The notes under the pieces: model-generated
The model's database searches: none
Seen by the model: only the letters and a program-made list of their open reading frames with translations
Told to the model about the DNA's origin: nothing
Shown: in pieces, positions 1 through 7,771 of the stretch
Layout of the letters: each line of letters opens with the position of its first letter
Numbering within the stretch: position 1 is the stretch's first letter
DNA from: Lysobacterales bacterium CG02_land_8_20_14_3_00_62_12
Lineage (GTDB): Bacteria > Pseudomonadota > Gammaproteobacteria > Xanthomonadales > Ahniellaceae
Direction of reading: 5' to 3'
DNA: 25,635 nucleotides
Assembly (NCBI GenBank): GCA_002785585.1
Contig: PEUI01000025.1
Location: 1 to 25,635 of the forward strand
Made by a program: the position numbers and the translations under genes

Positions 1-567
1 CAAATAGTGCGCAAACTCGACGACCGCAGGATTCATCGCGGCGCCCCGTGCCGGCCCAGGCCCAACGGCCCAACGGATCTTGCTAATTGCTCGGTACGCA
101 TCGTCACTCCCAGCCAGAGCGTCGAGCATAGTCCGCCACGCGGCTCTGCGGCAATCCAGGCACTGGCATCCAGACACTGGCGTGGCGTAGCAAGTAGCCC
201 GGACGCAGCACACAAAGCGCGGCGAGCGATGTGCGCGGTTAGGGGAGACATAGGTTGAGCTTAAGCGCAGCTTTTGCCCAACCAGGTCGGCGGCGGAGCG
301 CGGTTTTTAACGTAAAAGACCCCGCCCGCTGGACGTAACAAAACCTGGCCTGTCACCGGCTCGTGCTCGGTGCCGAGCGATCCCGGTGGCGCCCGCTGGC
401 TGTGGGGATCGGTCATGGCCGACAATTTGCCAGTATCGGTCCACCGGGTACCGTCGGCGATGGTGCGAATTAAACTGGGGAAGCCCGGAACGCCTGGCCA
501 CTGTTCTGGCGCGACCGCAGCGTACACTGCGAACGACGGTTTTTTTTAATTTTCTATCCTCAACAAG
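1..567. other. Left-edge stretch without a supportable gene
   Basis: No frame on either strand gives a protein I recognise. The longest minus-strand frame (261-527, GTG start, 88 codons) and a plus-strand frame from 7 to 258 are open, but they show no family motif, no convincing ribosome binding site and no secretion signal, so I do not call them genes. The stretch contains a REP-like palindrome at 253-283. A short inverted repeat (CGCAG at 516-520, CTGCG at 527-531) lies eight bases before a run of eight T at 540-547. A weak -10-like TACACT lies at 523-528, upstream of the transporter gene. The left part may include the decayed end of an upstream gene outside the window. Confidence 0.5.
253..283. 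repeat. REP-like imperfect palindrome
   Basis: GGTTGAGC (253-260) pairs with GCCCAACC (276-283) at seven of eight positions. Inside, a TT/TT internal loop separates a second stem, AAGC (263-266) with GCTT (270-273), closed by the triloop GCA. The outline resembles the GTTGGGC...GCCCAAC palindromes scattered between genes in many proteobacteria. Family membership is an inference from shape. A bidirectional terminator is less likely because no T run follows on either strand. Confidence 0.45.
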
Positions 568-576
568 GTGATGGGC

Positions 577-2343
577 ATGGGCATCGACGCCATCCTGACG
601 CTCGCGGTGATCGTGGTCGCGGTGGCGTTGTTCATCAGCGAAAAGCTGCCCAGCGATGTGGTGGCGCTGTTGGTGCTGGCCAGCCTGCTGGTGCTGCGAC
701 TGGTCACGCCGGCCGAGGCGGTGTCGGGTTTCAGCAGTCCGGCCACGATCACGGTAGCGGCGATGTTCGTGCTCAGCAGCGGGCTTTCCGCCAGCGGTGT
801 GGTCCAGGCCATGGGCCGTTTGGTCGCGCGCGTGCGGCGGCCACTGCCGATGACGTTGCTGGTGATGACATTGGTCGGCCTACTCTCTGCATTCATCAAC
901 AACACTGCCGCCGTGGCGGTGTTTCTACCGATCGTGCTGGCATCCACGGCGGCCAATCGTATCCCCGCCTCGCAACTGCTGATCCCGATGTCCTATGCCG
1001 CACAAATGGCTGGCGTGTGTACGCTGGTCGGCACTTCCACCAACCTGCTGGTCAACTCGCTGGCGCAGAATCTCGGCCATCCCGGCTTCGGGTTGTTCGA
1101 GTTCACCCAGCTCGGGCTGATCATGCTGGTCGCCGGTTTTGTCTATTTGTTGTTGGTGCAACGCTGGCTGCTGCCACACGCGCACAGCGACGATCCGGAC
1201 GCTTTCGATCAACTCGGCAAATACATCACCGAACTGCGGGTGCCGCCGGGCTCGCCGTTGCTCGGACAAACAGTCGCCGAAGCCAAGCTCGGCGACCGCT
1301 ATGGTGTTTACGTGCTGGAGCTGCTGCGCGATGACCGTGCGCAGGCGTTGCCGCGCGCCGAGCCGATTCGCGCCGATGATGTGTTGATTGTGCGCGGCGA
1401 CTGGAACCGCATCAGCGCCTTGATCGACGAGAACCGCTTGCAGACCGCGCCGGATTTCCAGCCGATCGAACCGAACGCTGGCAACGGCCATCCGGTCATC
1501 GCTGAAGTGATGATCGCGCCCGGCTCGGCGCTGGTCGGGCACACGCTGATGTCGCCAGAATGCCATTGGCACTATCGCTCGGCGATTCTGGCGATCCATC
1601 GGCGCGGCGATGTGCTGCGCAGCAAGCTGCGCGATATCCGGCTGGGCGTGGGCGATGTACTGCTGCTGCGTGCACCCGGCAATGAACTGCCCTCGCTGCG
1701 CCGCAACCCGGCCCTGCTGGTGCTGTCCGCACGCGAGCACCGGGTGTTGATGCCACGCCAGGCGCTGCTGAGCATCGCCATCCTGGCGAGCGTGATGAGC
1801 GTCGTTGCCCTTGGCTGGCTGCCGCTGGTGGCCGCGGCGATCCTCGGCTGCATCGCGCTGGTGGCGACCCGCTGCATCGACAACAATGCCGCCTATGAAT
1901 CGATCGATTGGCGGGTGATCATGCTGCTGGCCGGGGTGATCCCGCTCGGCATCGCCATGCAGAAATCCGGCCTCGCCCAGTTCATCGCCACCCATCTGCT
2001 GGGTTTCGTCGGCGGCTTCGGGCCGCTGGCGGTGCTGGCAGCGGTCTACCTGCTGACCGCCGTGCTGACCGAACTGATGAGCAACAACGCGACTGCGGTG
2101 CTGCTCACACCGATCGCCTATTCCACCGCGCTGGCCATGGATCTGAGCCCAACCCCGTTTCTCATCGCCGTGTTGTTTGCGGCCTCGACCAGCTTTGCCA
2201 CACCAATCGGTTATCAGACCAACACCATGGTGTACAACGCCGGCAACTACCGTTTTGCCGATTTCATGAAGATCGGCATTCCGCTCAACCTGCTGTTCTG
2301 GGCGCTGGCGGTCTTTTTTATCCCCCGCTTTTTTCCGTTCTAA
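577..2343 (+). CDS. SLC13/DASS-family transporter with two RCK_C (TrkA-C) domains
   Basis: Probable inner-membrane sodium-coupled anion transporter (dicarboxylate, sulfate or similar; substrate not readable from sequence). Two hydrophobic halves carry the paired family motifs: an SNT-like GTSTNLLVNS near residue 155, NNTAAVAVFLP near residue 110, a second NNATAVLLTP in the C-terminal half, and a matching GYQTNTMVYN near the end. Between the halves lie two cytosolic RCK_C-type domains, roughly residues 210-290 and 305-370, a layout known from SLC13-type permeases such as E. coli YfbS. GTG at 568 and ATG at 571 are also in frame. I prefer ATG 577 because AAGGTG at 565-570 sits six bases before it. 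About 588 residues, a usual length for the RCK_C subgroup. It is monocistronic: the next gene, purM, starts 164 bases later and is unrelated. Confidence 0.88.
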   Translation: MGIDAILTLAVIVVAVALFISEKLPSDVVALLVLASLLVLRLVTPAEAVSGFSSPATITVAAMFVLSSGLSASGVVQAMGRLVARVRRPLPMTLLVMTLVGLLSAFINNTAAVAVFLPIVLASTAANRIPASQLLIPMSYAAQMAGVCTLVGTSTNLLVNSLAQNLGHPGFGLFEFTQLGLIMLVAGFVYLLLVQRWLLPHAHSDDPDAFDQLGKYITELRVPPGSPLLGQTVAEAKLGDRYGVYVLELLRDDRAQALPRAEPIRADDVLIVRGDWNRISALIDENRLQTAPDFQPIEPNAGNGHPVIAEVMIAPGSALVGHTLMSPECHWHYRSAILAIHRRGDVLRSKLRDIRLGVGDVLLLRAPGNELPSLRRNPALLVLSAREHRVLMPRQALLSIAILASVMSVVALGWLPLVAAAILGCIALVATRCIDNNAAYESIDWRVIMLLAGVIPLGIAMQKSGLAQFIATHLLGFVGGFGPLAVLAAVYLLTAVLTELMSNNATAVLLTPIAYSTALAMDLSPTPFLIAVLFAASTSFATPIGYQTNTMVYNAGNYRFADFMKIGIPLNLLFWALAVFFIPRFFPF

Positions 2344-2400
2344 GCGCCCACGCCGCGCTGCCGAAAACCCCTGCACCCCCCCTGTTGGGTTAGGCAAGCA

Positions 2401-2438
2401 GCATCCGGGTTGCTTGTTCACGGTGCGCTGCCGGATGC
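2401..2438. other. Inverted repeat between transporter gene and purM
   Basis: GCATCCGG at 2401-2408 is repeated as its exact reverse complement CCGGATGC at 2431-2438, with a 22-base loop. It lies just upstream of the putative purM promoter. It could be an operator, a hairpin that protects or ends the upstream transcript, or chance in GC-rich DNA. No T run follows, so an intrinsic terminator is not supported. Confidence 0.3.
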
Positions 2439-2450
2439 GCGCCGCCCGCG

Positions 2451-2479
2451 TTCGCTGGCCGCCGCGCGGCTGTTATTCT
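2451..2479 (+). promoter_or_regulatory. Possible sigma70 promoter of purMN
   Basis: TTCGCT (2451-2456) and TATTCT (2474-2479) are 17 bases apart, the optimal spacing. The -10 box is good, the -35 box only a half match. Transcription would begin near 2486, about 20 bases before the purM start. I see no Shine-Dalgarno sequence in that leader. No PurR-type operator is obvious. Confidence 0.35.
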
Positions 2480-2507
2480 TGGCGCCCTTAAAACTTCACT
2501 GCCGACC

Positions 2508-3569
2508 ATGAGCCAGACCGAAAGCCGCCCGAGCGCGCTGACCTATCGCGATGCGGGCGTGGATATCGATGCCGGCGCCACCGTGGTCGAGCGCATCAAG
2601 CCCTTGGTGGCGCGCACGTTTCGCAAAGAGGTGATGGGTGGACTGGGCGGCTTTGGCGCCCTGTTCGAACTGGCCGGCCGCTATCGCGATCCGGTGCTGG
2701 TCTCCGGCACCGATGGCGTGGGCACCAAGCTGAAACTGGCGCAGCAACTCGGGCGCCACGATGCCATCGGCATCGATTTGGTTGGCATGTGCGTCAACGA
2801 TGTCTTGGTGCAGGGGGCCGAGCCGTTATTTTTTCTGGATTATTTCGCTACTGGCAAACTCGACGTCGACACCACCGTGGCGGTGGTCGGCGGCATTGCC
2901 CGCGGCTGTGAGCTGGCCGGCTGCGCGCTGATCGGCGGCGAGACCGCCGAGATGCCGGACATGTATCCGCCCGGCGAATACGATCTGGCCGGGTTCTGTG
3001 TCGGCGCCGTCGAAAAATCGGCGCTGCTTGATGGCAGCAAACTGCGTGCCGGTGATGTCGTGCTCGGCATCGCCTCCAGCGGTCCGCACGCCAATGGCTA
3101 TTCGCTGATCCGCAAGATTTTGCAGCGCAGTGGCAGCCCGCTCGATCAGCCCTTGAACCCCGCCGATGGCCGCACCGTGACCCTGGCCGATGCCCTGCTG
3201 GCGCCGACCACGATTTACGTCAAACCGATCCTCGATCTGCTCACGCAAGTGGATGTACACGCGATGGCCCACATCACCGGTGGTGGCCTCACCGAGAACA
3301 TCATTCGGGTGGTGCCGCGCGGCCTCGGGCTGGCGTTGGCAGCGAGCGCCCTGGCGTTGCCGCCGGTGTTCGAATGGCTGCGCGAGCACGGCAACCTGGC
3401 ACCGACCGAAATGTGGCGCACGTTCAATTGCGGCGTGGGTTTTACGGTGCTGCTGGAGGCGGCGGAGGTCGATCGCGCGCGCACCTTGCTGGCTGGGCAT
3501 GGCCTCGCCAGTCAGGTGATCGGCCTGGTGCAAGCAGCCAGCGACGACCAGCGCGTGCGGATTGAATGA
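2508..3569 (+). CDS. purM: Phosphoribosylformylglycinamidine cyclo-ligase (AIR synthetase)
   Basis: Cytosolic enzyme of de novo purine synthesis: FGAM + ATP gives aminoimidazole ribotide (AIR). At 353 residues it matches the family's usual length of about 345-355. Clear PurM signatures in order: YRDAGVDIDAG near the N-terminus, the glycine-rich GGLGGFGALFEL, DGVGTKLKLA, the long block GIDLVGMCVNDVLVQGAEP, GGETAEMPDMYPPGEYDLAG, SSGPHANGYSL, HITGGGLTENI, and near the C-terminus MWRTFNCGVGFT. The ATG start places the family N-terminal motif at residue 13, as in homologues. The stop overlaps the purN start by four bases (ATGA at 3566-3569), so the two are very probably translationally coupled. 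Confidence 0.97.
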   Translation: MSQTESRPSALTYRDAGVDIDAGATVVERIKPLVARTFRKEVMGGLGGFGALFELAGRYRDPVLVSGTDGVGTKLKLAQQLGRHDAIGIDLVGMCVNDVLVQGAEPLFFLDYFATGKLDVDTTVAVVGGIARGCELAGCALIGGETAEMPDMYPPGEYDLAGFCVGAVEKSALLDGSKLRAGDVVLGIASSGPHANGYSLIRKILQRSGSPLDQPLNPADGRTVTLADALLAPTTIYVKPILDLLTQVDVHAMAHITGGGLTENIIRVVPRGLGLALAASALALPPVFEWLREHGNLAPTEMWRTFNCGVGFTVLLEAAEVDRARTLLAGHGLASQVIGLVQAASDDQRVRIE

Positions 3570-4213
3570 TGCCAACAGCGGCGCTCCGCATCGCCGTGCT
3601 CGCCTCGGGCCGCGGCTCCAATCTGGCGGCGGTGTTGACGGCCAGCGCCAGCGGGCGGCTGCCGGTGCGCGTCGTCGGCGTGTTCAGTGATCGTCGTGAT
3701 TGCGGCGCGTTGGCGATCGCTGGCCAACACCAGGTGCCAGCGCACGCGCTAAACCCGCGCCAGTTTGCCAGCCGCGGCGATTTCGATACGGCGCTGTTCG
3801 CGGCGATTGATCGGGTTCAGCCGGGGCTGATCGTCTGCGCCGGCTTCATGCGAATTTTATCCGCAGCGGTGGTCGGGCCGCGCAGCCAGACCCTGATCAA
3901 TATCCATCCGGCGCTGTTGCCCAAGTACACCGGATTGCACACGCACGCACGCGCGCTCGCCGCCGGAGATTCGGAACACGGTGCCAGCGTGCATTTCATG
4001 ATTCCCAAACTCGATGCCGGCCCGGTGATCGCGCAGACGCGGATCGCCATTCTCGCCGACGACAACGCCGACACCTTGGCGGCCAGGCTATTGCCGCACG
4101 AACACCAACTGCTGATCCAGAGCATCGCCTTGTTCACCCAGCACCGGATCGGCCACCAGCACGGTCAGGTGCTGATCGACGGCAGCGTGCTGGAGGTTCC
4201 ATTGCGGTTTTGA
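3566..4213 (+). CDS. purN: Phosphoribosylglycinamide formyltransferase (GART)
   Basis: Folate-dependent enzyme that formylates GAR using 10-formyltetrahydrofolate, an early step of purine synthesis. At 215 residues it is the normal size. The N-terminal ASGRGSNLAA loop binds the substrate phosphate. The catalytic block reads NIHPALLPKYTGLHTH followed by HGASVHFMIPKLDAGPVIAQ, giving the family's Asn-His-Asp catalytic residues. The ATG at 3566 overlaps the purM stop; a second in-frame ATG directly follows at 3569 and could also serve. purM-purN pairs are widespread in gammaproteobacteria. Confidence 0.96.
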   Translation: MMPTAALRIAVLASGRGSNLAAVLTASASGRLPVRVVGVFSDRRDCGALAIAGQHQVPAHALNPRQFASRGDFDTALFAAIDRVQPGLIVCAGFMRILSAAVVGPRSQTLINIHPALLPKYTGLHTHARALAAGDSEHGASVHFMIPKLDAGPVIAQTRIAILADDNADTLAARLLPHEHQLLIQSIALFTQHRIGHQHGQVLIDGSVLEVPLRF

Positions 4214-4303
4214 CCGACTCCGTAAACCTCCGCATTTAACCGAATTTTTCCGCTGCTCCGGAAACACTCAAGCATTGCCACCGCCCCCACTGGAATCCAC
4301 CGC

Positions 4304-5077
4304 ATGCGTAGTCCCGTTCGGCAGCTGATTTTCGGTCTGTTGTGGTTGGCTCAGCCCACCTTGGCCCAACCCACACTAACCCAGCCCACGCTAACCCAGC
4401 CCACGCTTGCCCAGAGCGCACTGGCCGAGACCACGCCACCGGCAGCACCGTTGGCGCCGTTCGAACTGCAATTCGATGTTGCGCGCAATGGCAAGGTCCA
4501 GGGCGAAGCCAGCGTTCATTTGCGCCAGAACCCGGACCAGAGCTGGGAGTTTGAGACTTTTTCCCGCGGCACCCGCGGTGCGGCGGCGTTTATTGGCGTC
4601 AAGATCCGCGAGACCTCGGTATTTCGCTGGCAGCAAAGCACCCCGCAGACCCTGCGTTATGCCTACTCGCAGAAGGTCGGATTCTCCAGCCGCGCGCGCT
4701 CGTTCCAGGTCGATCCCGAGCAACACTGGATTCGTGGTCGCGATGCCGATGGCCCATTCGAATTGCGCGATACCGTAGCCGTGGTCGACCGCCATCTGCT
4801 GACACTGGCGATTGCCAGCGATCTGCAGGCGGGCAAGTCCGAGTTTCGCTACCAGGTCGCCAACAAACACTCGATCAGCGAATACCGCTATGAGGTCACA
4901 GGCAAAGAGTCGATTTTGCTCGGTGGCCAGCCGCTGGAAACCGTGCGCGTTGAGCGCATCCGCAGCAACCCCGGGCGCGTGACCACGGTCTGGATCGCGC
5001 CCGCACGCGGCTATTTGCCGGTGCGTACGCTACAGGTGGAGCCGGATGGCGAGACCATCGAGATGACGCTGCGCTGA
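4304..5077 (+). CDS. Secreted DUF3108-domain protein
   Basis: 257-residue exported protein of unknown function. The N-terminus has a basic start (MRSPVRQ) and a short hydrophobic core (LIFGLLWLA), followed by repeated LTQPT/LAQPT pentapeptides with several possible signal-peptidase sites (TLA/Q). The mature part matches my recollection of DUF3108: beta-rich, opening with FELQFDVARNGKVQGEASVHL, then YAYSQKVGFSSRAR, and ending in WIAPARGYLPVRTLQVEPDGETIEMTL. Such proteins commonly follow purN in Pseudomonas and Xanthomonas relatives, which supports the call. The 90-base gap after purN contains a small hairpin (TTTCCG at 4247-4252, CGGAAA at 4259-4264). A GGA about ten bases before ATG 4304 may be the ribosome binding site. 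Role probably in the periplasm or envelope; ligand unknown. Confidence 0.85.
   Translation: MRSPVRQLIFGLLWLAQPTLAQPTLTQPTLTQPTLAQSALAETTPPAAPLAPFELQFDVARNGKVQGEASVHLRQNPDQSWEFETFSRGTRGAAAFIGVKIRETSVFRWQQSTPQTLRYAYSQKVGFSSRARSFQVDPEQHWIRGRDADGPFELRDTVAVVDRHLLTLAIASDLQAGKSEFRYQVANKHSISEYRYEVTGKESILLGGQPLETVRVERIRSNPGRVTTVWIAPARGYLPVRTLQVEPDGETIEMTLR
4348..4422 (+). repeat. 15-bp tandem repeat inside the DUF3108 signal region
   Basis: Five head-to-tail copies of a 15-base unit, consensus AACCCAGCCCACGCT. The copies at 4378-4392 and 4393-4407 are identical; those at 4348, 4363 and 4408 are diverged. The unit is a multiple of three and encodes a pentapeptide (LTQPT or LAQPT), so copy-number change would lengthen or shorten the signal-peptide cleavage region without shifting the frame. 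Confidence 0.85.
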
Positions 5078-5155
5078 TCAGGCGGCGCCGCTGCGGGTGG
5101 CGCCGGGGCAAGTCGAGATTTTTTTCGCGCCGGAATGGTCGGGTTGGTCAAGCGT

Positions 5156-7657
5156 TTACTGCTTCGGCAACGCGGCCTCGGCGGCGTCCAGGCCAGGCAG
5201 ATCGGGCTGCAATTTTCGGGCATTGGCGAGCGCTTTGGCGGCGGGTGCAGTCTTGCCTGCGGCGAGGTGTGCGAGGCCCTGCTTGAGCCAGGCAGCGGCC
5301 AGACCCTGGCGCATATTGGCCAGTGCCGGATCGCGATCGGCCAGTTGTTGCACCACATCCAGGTTGGCCGCCGCTGCGGTCAATCGGCCCGCACCGAGCG
5401 CTTGCTGGAACAGACTTTTTGCCCGCCCCGGCAGCGCCTGGATACCGGCGTTGGCCTCGGCGTTGTAGCGATCCAGCGCCTGCACGCTGCGGTACTTGTC
5501 ATAGGCGTTGGCGCCCGGCGGATCGATCAAGTCACCGTGAGCGGCGAACAGCGCCGCCGCATCCAGCAAGGTTTGCACTTGCGCCTTCTGCGCCCCATCC
5601 AGCGGCCGCTGTTCGGCGGCAATCGCCAGTTTTTCATCGACATCGCGCAGGCTATTTTGCAGGGACTGCCAGCCCTTGAGCTGCGGATCGAGCGCGCGTG
5701 CGTCTTGCAACAGGCGCCGCGCTTGATCTTGTTTGCGGTCACGGAATGCGGCCCGCGCCTGCTCCAGCAGGCGTCCGGCAATCTGCCGGATGCCGGTCTG
5801 CGCCGACAAGTTTTGCGGGTCGCGTGCCAACACCGAACGGAACACCGCCAGCGCGTTATCGGGCTGTGGGCTGGTCAGCGCGCCGGCCTGCAAATAATCT
5901 TTGGCACGACTGATATCCCGCTCCAGACCCTCGAGTGATTCGGCCCGCGCCACGGTCAAGCGCGCGCGCAGATCCGGCAGTTCAGACCAGTGATCGTTGA
6001 CCCCGGCAATCTGCTCGATCAAGCTGGCGGCCAACGCCAGCCCACCGCTATCGATCGCCGCTGCGGCTTGTTTGGAAAGCCCGCTCAGCACATCCTGCAA
6101 GCCTTTGCGCGCGATCGCGTTGTCGGCGTCGGCGGCGAGCACGCGCTGGAACAAATCCACCGAGCCATTGGCGCCCGCCCAAGTGCCGGCCAGTTGCGCC
6201 GCCTGGGCGCGCGTCAACAAATCGTCCACCTTGATGTGCTGATTTTCGACGCTAAGCAAACGTTGTTCCAAAGCTTCCAAAGCGCTGCCACCCTGCAAAA
6301 TCACGCGCGCGCCTTGCGCCCATTGTCGCGCCGCCGGGAGATCGTCGCGACCGAGCATTTCGTTGCCTTTGGCGAGCGCCGCCTCGCCGACGGCACGACT
6401 ACCCTGACGCGCTTGCTCGTTGTCGGGGTCCAGGCGCAATACCGCTTCGTACAGGGCGCGGGCACTCTGATCGCCGTCGAGCAATTGGCCAGCCGCGCGC
6501 GCCGCATCGGCCCGCGCCAGCGAGCTGGCAATCGCCGAATCGGGCAACCAGGCGCGCAGCCGATCTTGTCCCAGCCACAAGCCCAGCGCCAGCAGCGCCA
6601 GCACCGCTGCCAGCCAAACCGGCCAACGCCGCTGACCGGCGGCGCGCGCCGCGGCCGCGCGTTGCACCGAAGCCGGCGCCAGCGGCCGATGATCGAGCCT
6701 GGTCACTTCTTCGACCCGGCCCAGCATCGGCTCGGTGCGTTGGCGGATCGGTTCGGTGGGCGTGCGCAGCGAACGAATGGCGTCGGTCGCCAATCCCGCG
6801 ACCAAAACCCGTCGCCGATAGCCATCATCTGGCTGCGCCAACTCAGGCCAGCGACCTTCGGCGATATCGCATTCCAGCTCGTGGATGGCCGCAGCGACTT
6901 CATCGCCGCTCTGGAAGCGATCCTCGGGCAACTTCGCCAGCAACCGGTCCAGGATCGGCTGGATCGGCACCAGCGGCGCCGGCAAGCGCGGCACCGGCTC
7001 GGTGATGTGCATGATGCCCACCGACAGCGAATCCTCGCCGATAAACGGCACCTTGCCGGTGAGCAGTTCGAACAACACGATCCCCAGCGAATACAGATCG
7101 GCGCGACCATCCAACGGCCGCCCGCGCGCTTGCTCCGGGCTCATGTAATGCGGCGTACCGATGACCGCACCGGTGCGCGTCATTCGCGTTGCCGAATCAC
7201 TGGCGCGGGCGATGCCAAAATCGGTCAGCGCCGCGGCGCCATCATCGTGCAGCAGAATGTTGTCCGGCTTTACATCGCGATGGACGAAACCCTTGCTGTG
7301 CGCATAAGCCAGCGCCGCAGCAATCTCGCGCACCACCCGCAACACCAGTGTTGGCGCCCGCGGCTGGCCCTCATCGACATGAAACGAACCGCCCGGCAAG
7401 TACTCCATGGCGATGAAATGGATGTCTTTGTATTTGCCAACATCGTGTACGCCGACGACATGACGATGGTGCAACTTGGCGGCAATGCGCGCCTCCCGCA
7501 GAAAGCGTTCGCCAAAGTTGGGGTCGCTCATCAAGCTCGGCGACATCACCTTCAGCGCGACCTCGCGATCCACCGATTCCTGGATCGCCAAATACACCGT
7601 GGCCATGCCGCCACGGCCGATTTGCCGAAGAATCTTGTAGCCAGGAATCTCGATCAC
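5156..7657 (-). CDS. Membrane Ser/Thr protein kinase with C-terminal TPR-like repeats
   Basis: Eukaryotic-type (Hanks/PknB-like) kinase of 833 residues. The kinase domain covers about residues 7-265: glycine loop IGRGGMATVY, lysine K36 in VALKV, E55 in the C-helix, catalytic HRDVKPDN (126-133), DFG (146-148), and a threonine-rich activation loop leading to GTPHYMSPEQA. All catalytic residues are present. A juxtamembrane linker (about 266-344) leads to one transmembrane helix (about 345-364). The 465 residues beyond it should be outside the cytoplasm. They contain at least five related helical units of the form P-x-N-A followed by F/Y-x-x-VLA-x-DP-x-N-x-x-A-x-x-G, i.e. TPR-like. There is no PASTA domain. 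The start is GTG at 7657, which places the glycine loop where expected. The gene lies 114 bases after relA with a terminator between, so it may have its own promoter. Substrates and signal unknown. Confidence 0.93.
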   Translation of the reverse strand: MIEIPGYKILRQIGRGGMATVYLAIQESVDREVALKVMSPSLMSDPNFGERFLREARIAAKLHHRHVVGVHDVGKYKDIHFIAMEYLPGGSFHVDEGQPRAPTLVLRVVREIAAALAYAHSKGFVHRDVKPDNILLHDDGAAALTDFGIARASDSATRMTRTGAVIGTPHYMSPEQARGRPLDGRADLYSLGIVLFELLTGKVPFIGEDSLSVGIMHITEPVPRLPAPLVPIQPILDRLLAKLPEDRFQSGDEVAAAIHELECDIAEGRWPELAQPDDGYRRRVLVAGLATDAIRSLRTPTEPIRQRTEPMLGRVEEVTRLDHRPLAPASVQRAAAARAAGQRRWPVWLAAVLALLALGLWLGQDRLRAWLPDSAIASSLARADAARAAGQLLDGDQSARALYEAVLRLDPDNEQARQGSRAVGEAALAKGNEMLGRDDLPAARQWAQGARVILQGGSALEALEQRLLSVENQHIKVDDLLTRAQAAQLAGTWAGANGSVDLFQRVLAADADNAIARKGLQDVLSGLSKQAAAAIDSGGLALAASLIEQIAGVNDHWSELPDLRARLTVARAESLEGLERDISRAKDYLQAGALTSPQPDNALAVFRSVLARDPQNLSAQTGIRQIAGRLLEQARAAFRDRKQDQARRLLQDARALDPQLKGWQSLQNSLRDVDEKLAIAAEQRPLDGAQKAQVQTLLDAAALFAAHGDLIDPPGANAYDKYRSVQALDRYNAEANAGIQALPGRAKSLFQQALGAGRLTAAAANLDVVQQLADRDPALANMRQGLAAAWLKQGLAHLAAGKTAPAAKALANARKLQPDLPGLDAAEAALPKQ

Positions 7658-7738
7658 GTCACTGACAACCTGTCGCCGTGCCCGTCACAAGCGGGTTTGC
7701 GGCAGATTAACACGCCAGCGCAGGCCTCATCAGCAGGC

Positions 7739-7760
7739 AAAAAACCGCCGCCGGCGCGGC
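7739..7760 (-). terminator. Intrinsic terminator after relA
   Basis: On the minus strand GCCGC, loop GCCG, GCGGC, then GG and six T. The five-base all-GC stem spans 7760-7747 and the T run 7744-7739. It begins 12 bases beyond the relA stop. It separates relA from the downstream kinase gene, which suggests separate or attenuated transcription. Confidence 0.6.
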
Positions 7761-7771
7761 CACTGGCTGGC

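Noticed and set aside
261..527. A minus-strand frame of 88 codons in the left stretch
   Set aside because: GTG start without a ribosome site, no similarity I can recognise, and its end overlaps the palindrome at 253-283. Not enough to call a gene.
925..2421. A minus-strand frame of 498 codons opposite the SLC13 transporter
   Set aside because: Same antisense-register effect. The product is rich in Gln, His and Arg and has no family motif, while the plus strand encodes clear transporter motifs.
5081..5125. Possible terminator between DUF3108 and the convergent kinase gene
   Set aside because: A GGCGCC/GGCGCC stem exists, but the run of seven T begins about 14 bases after it, too far for a classical intrinsic terminator.
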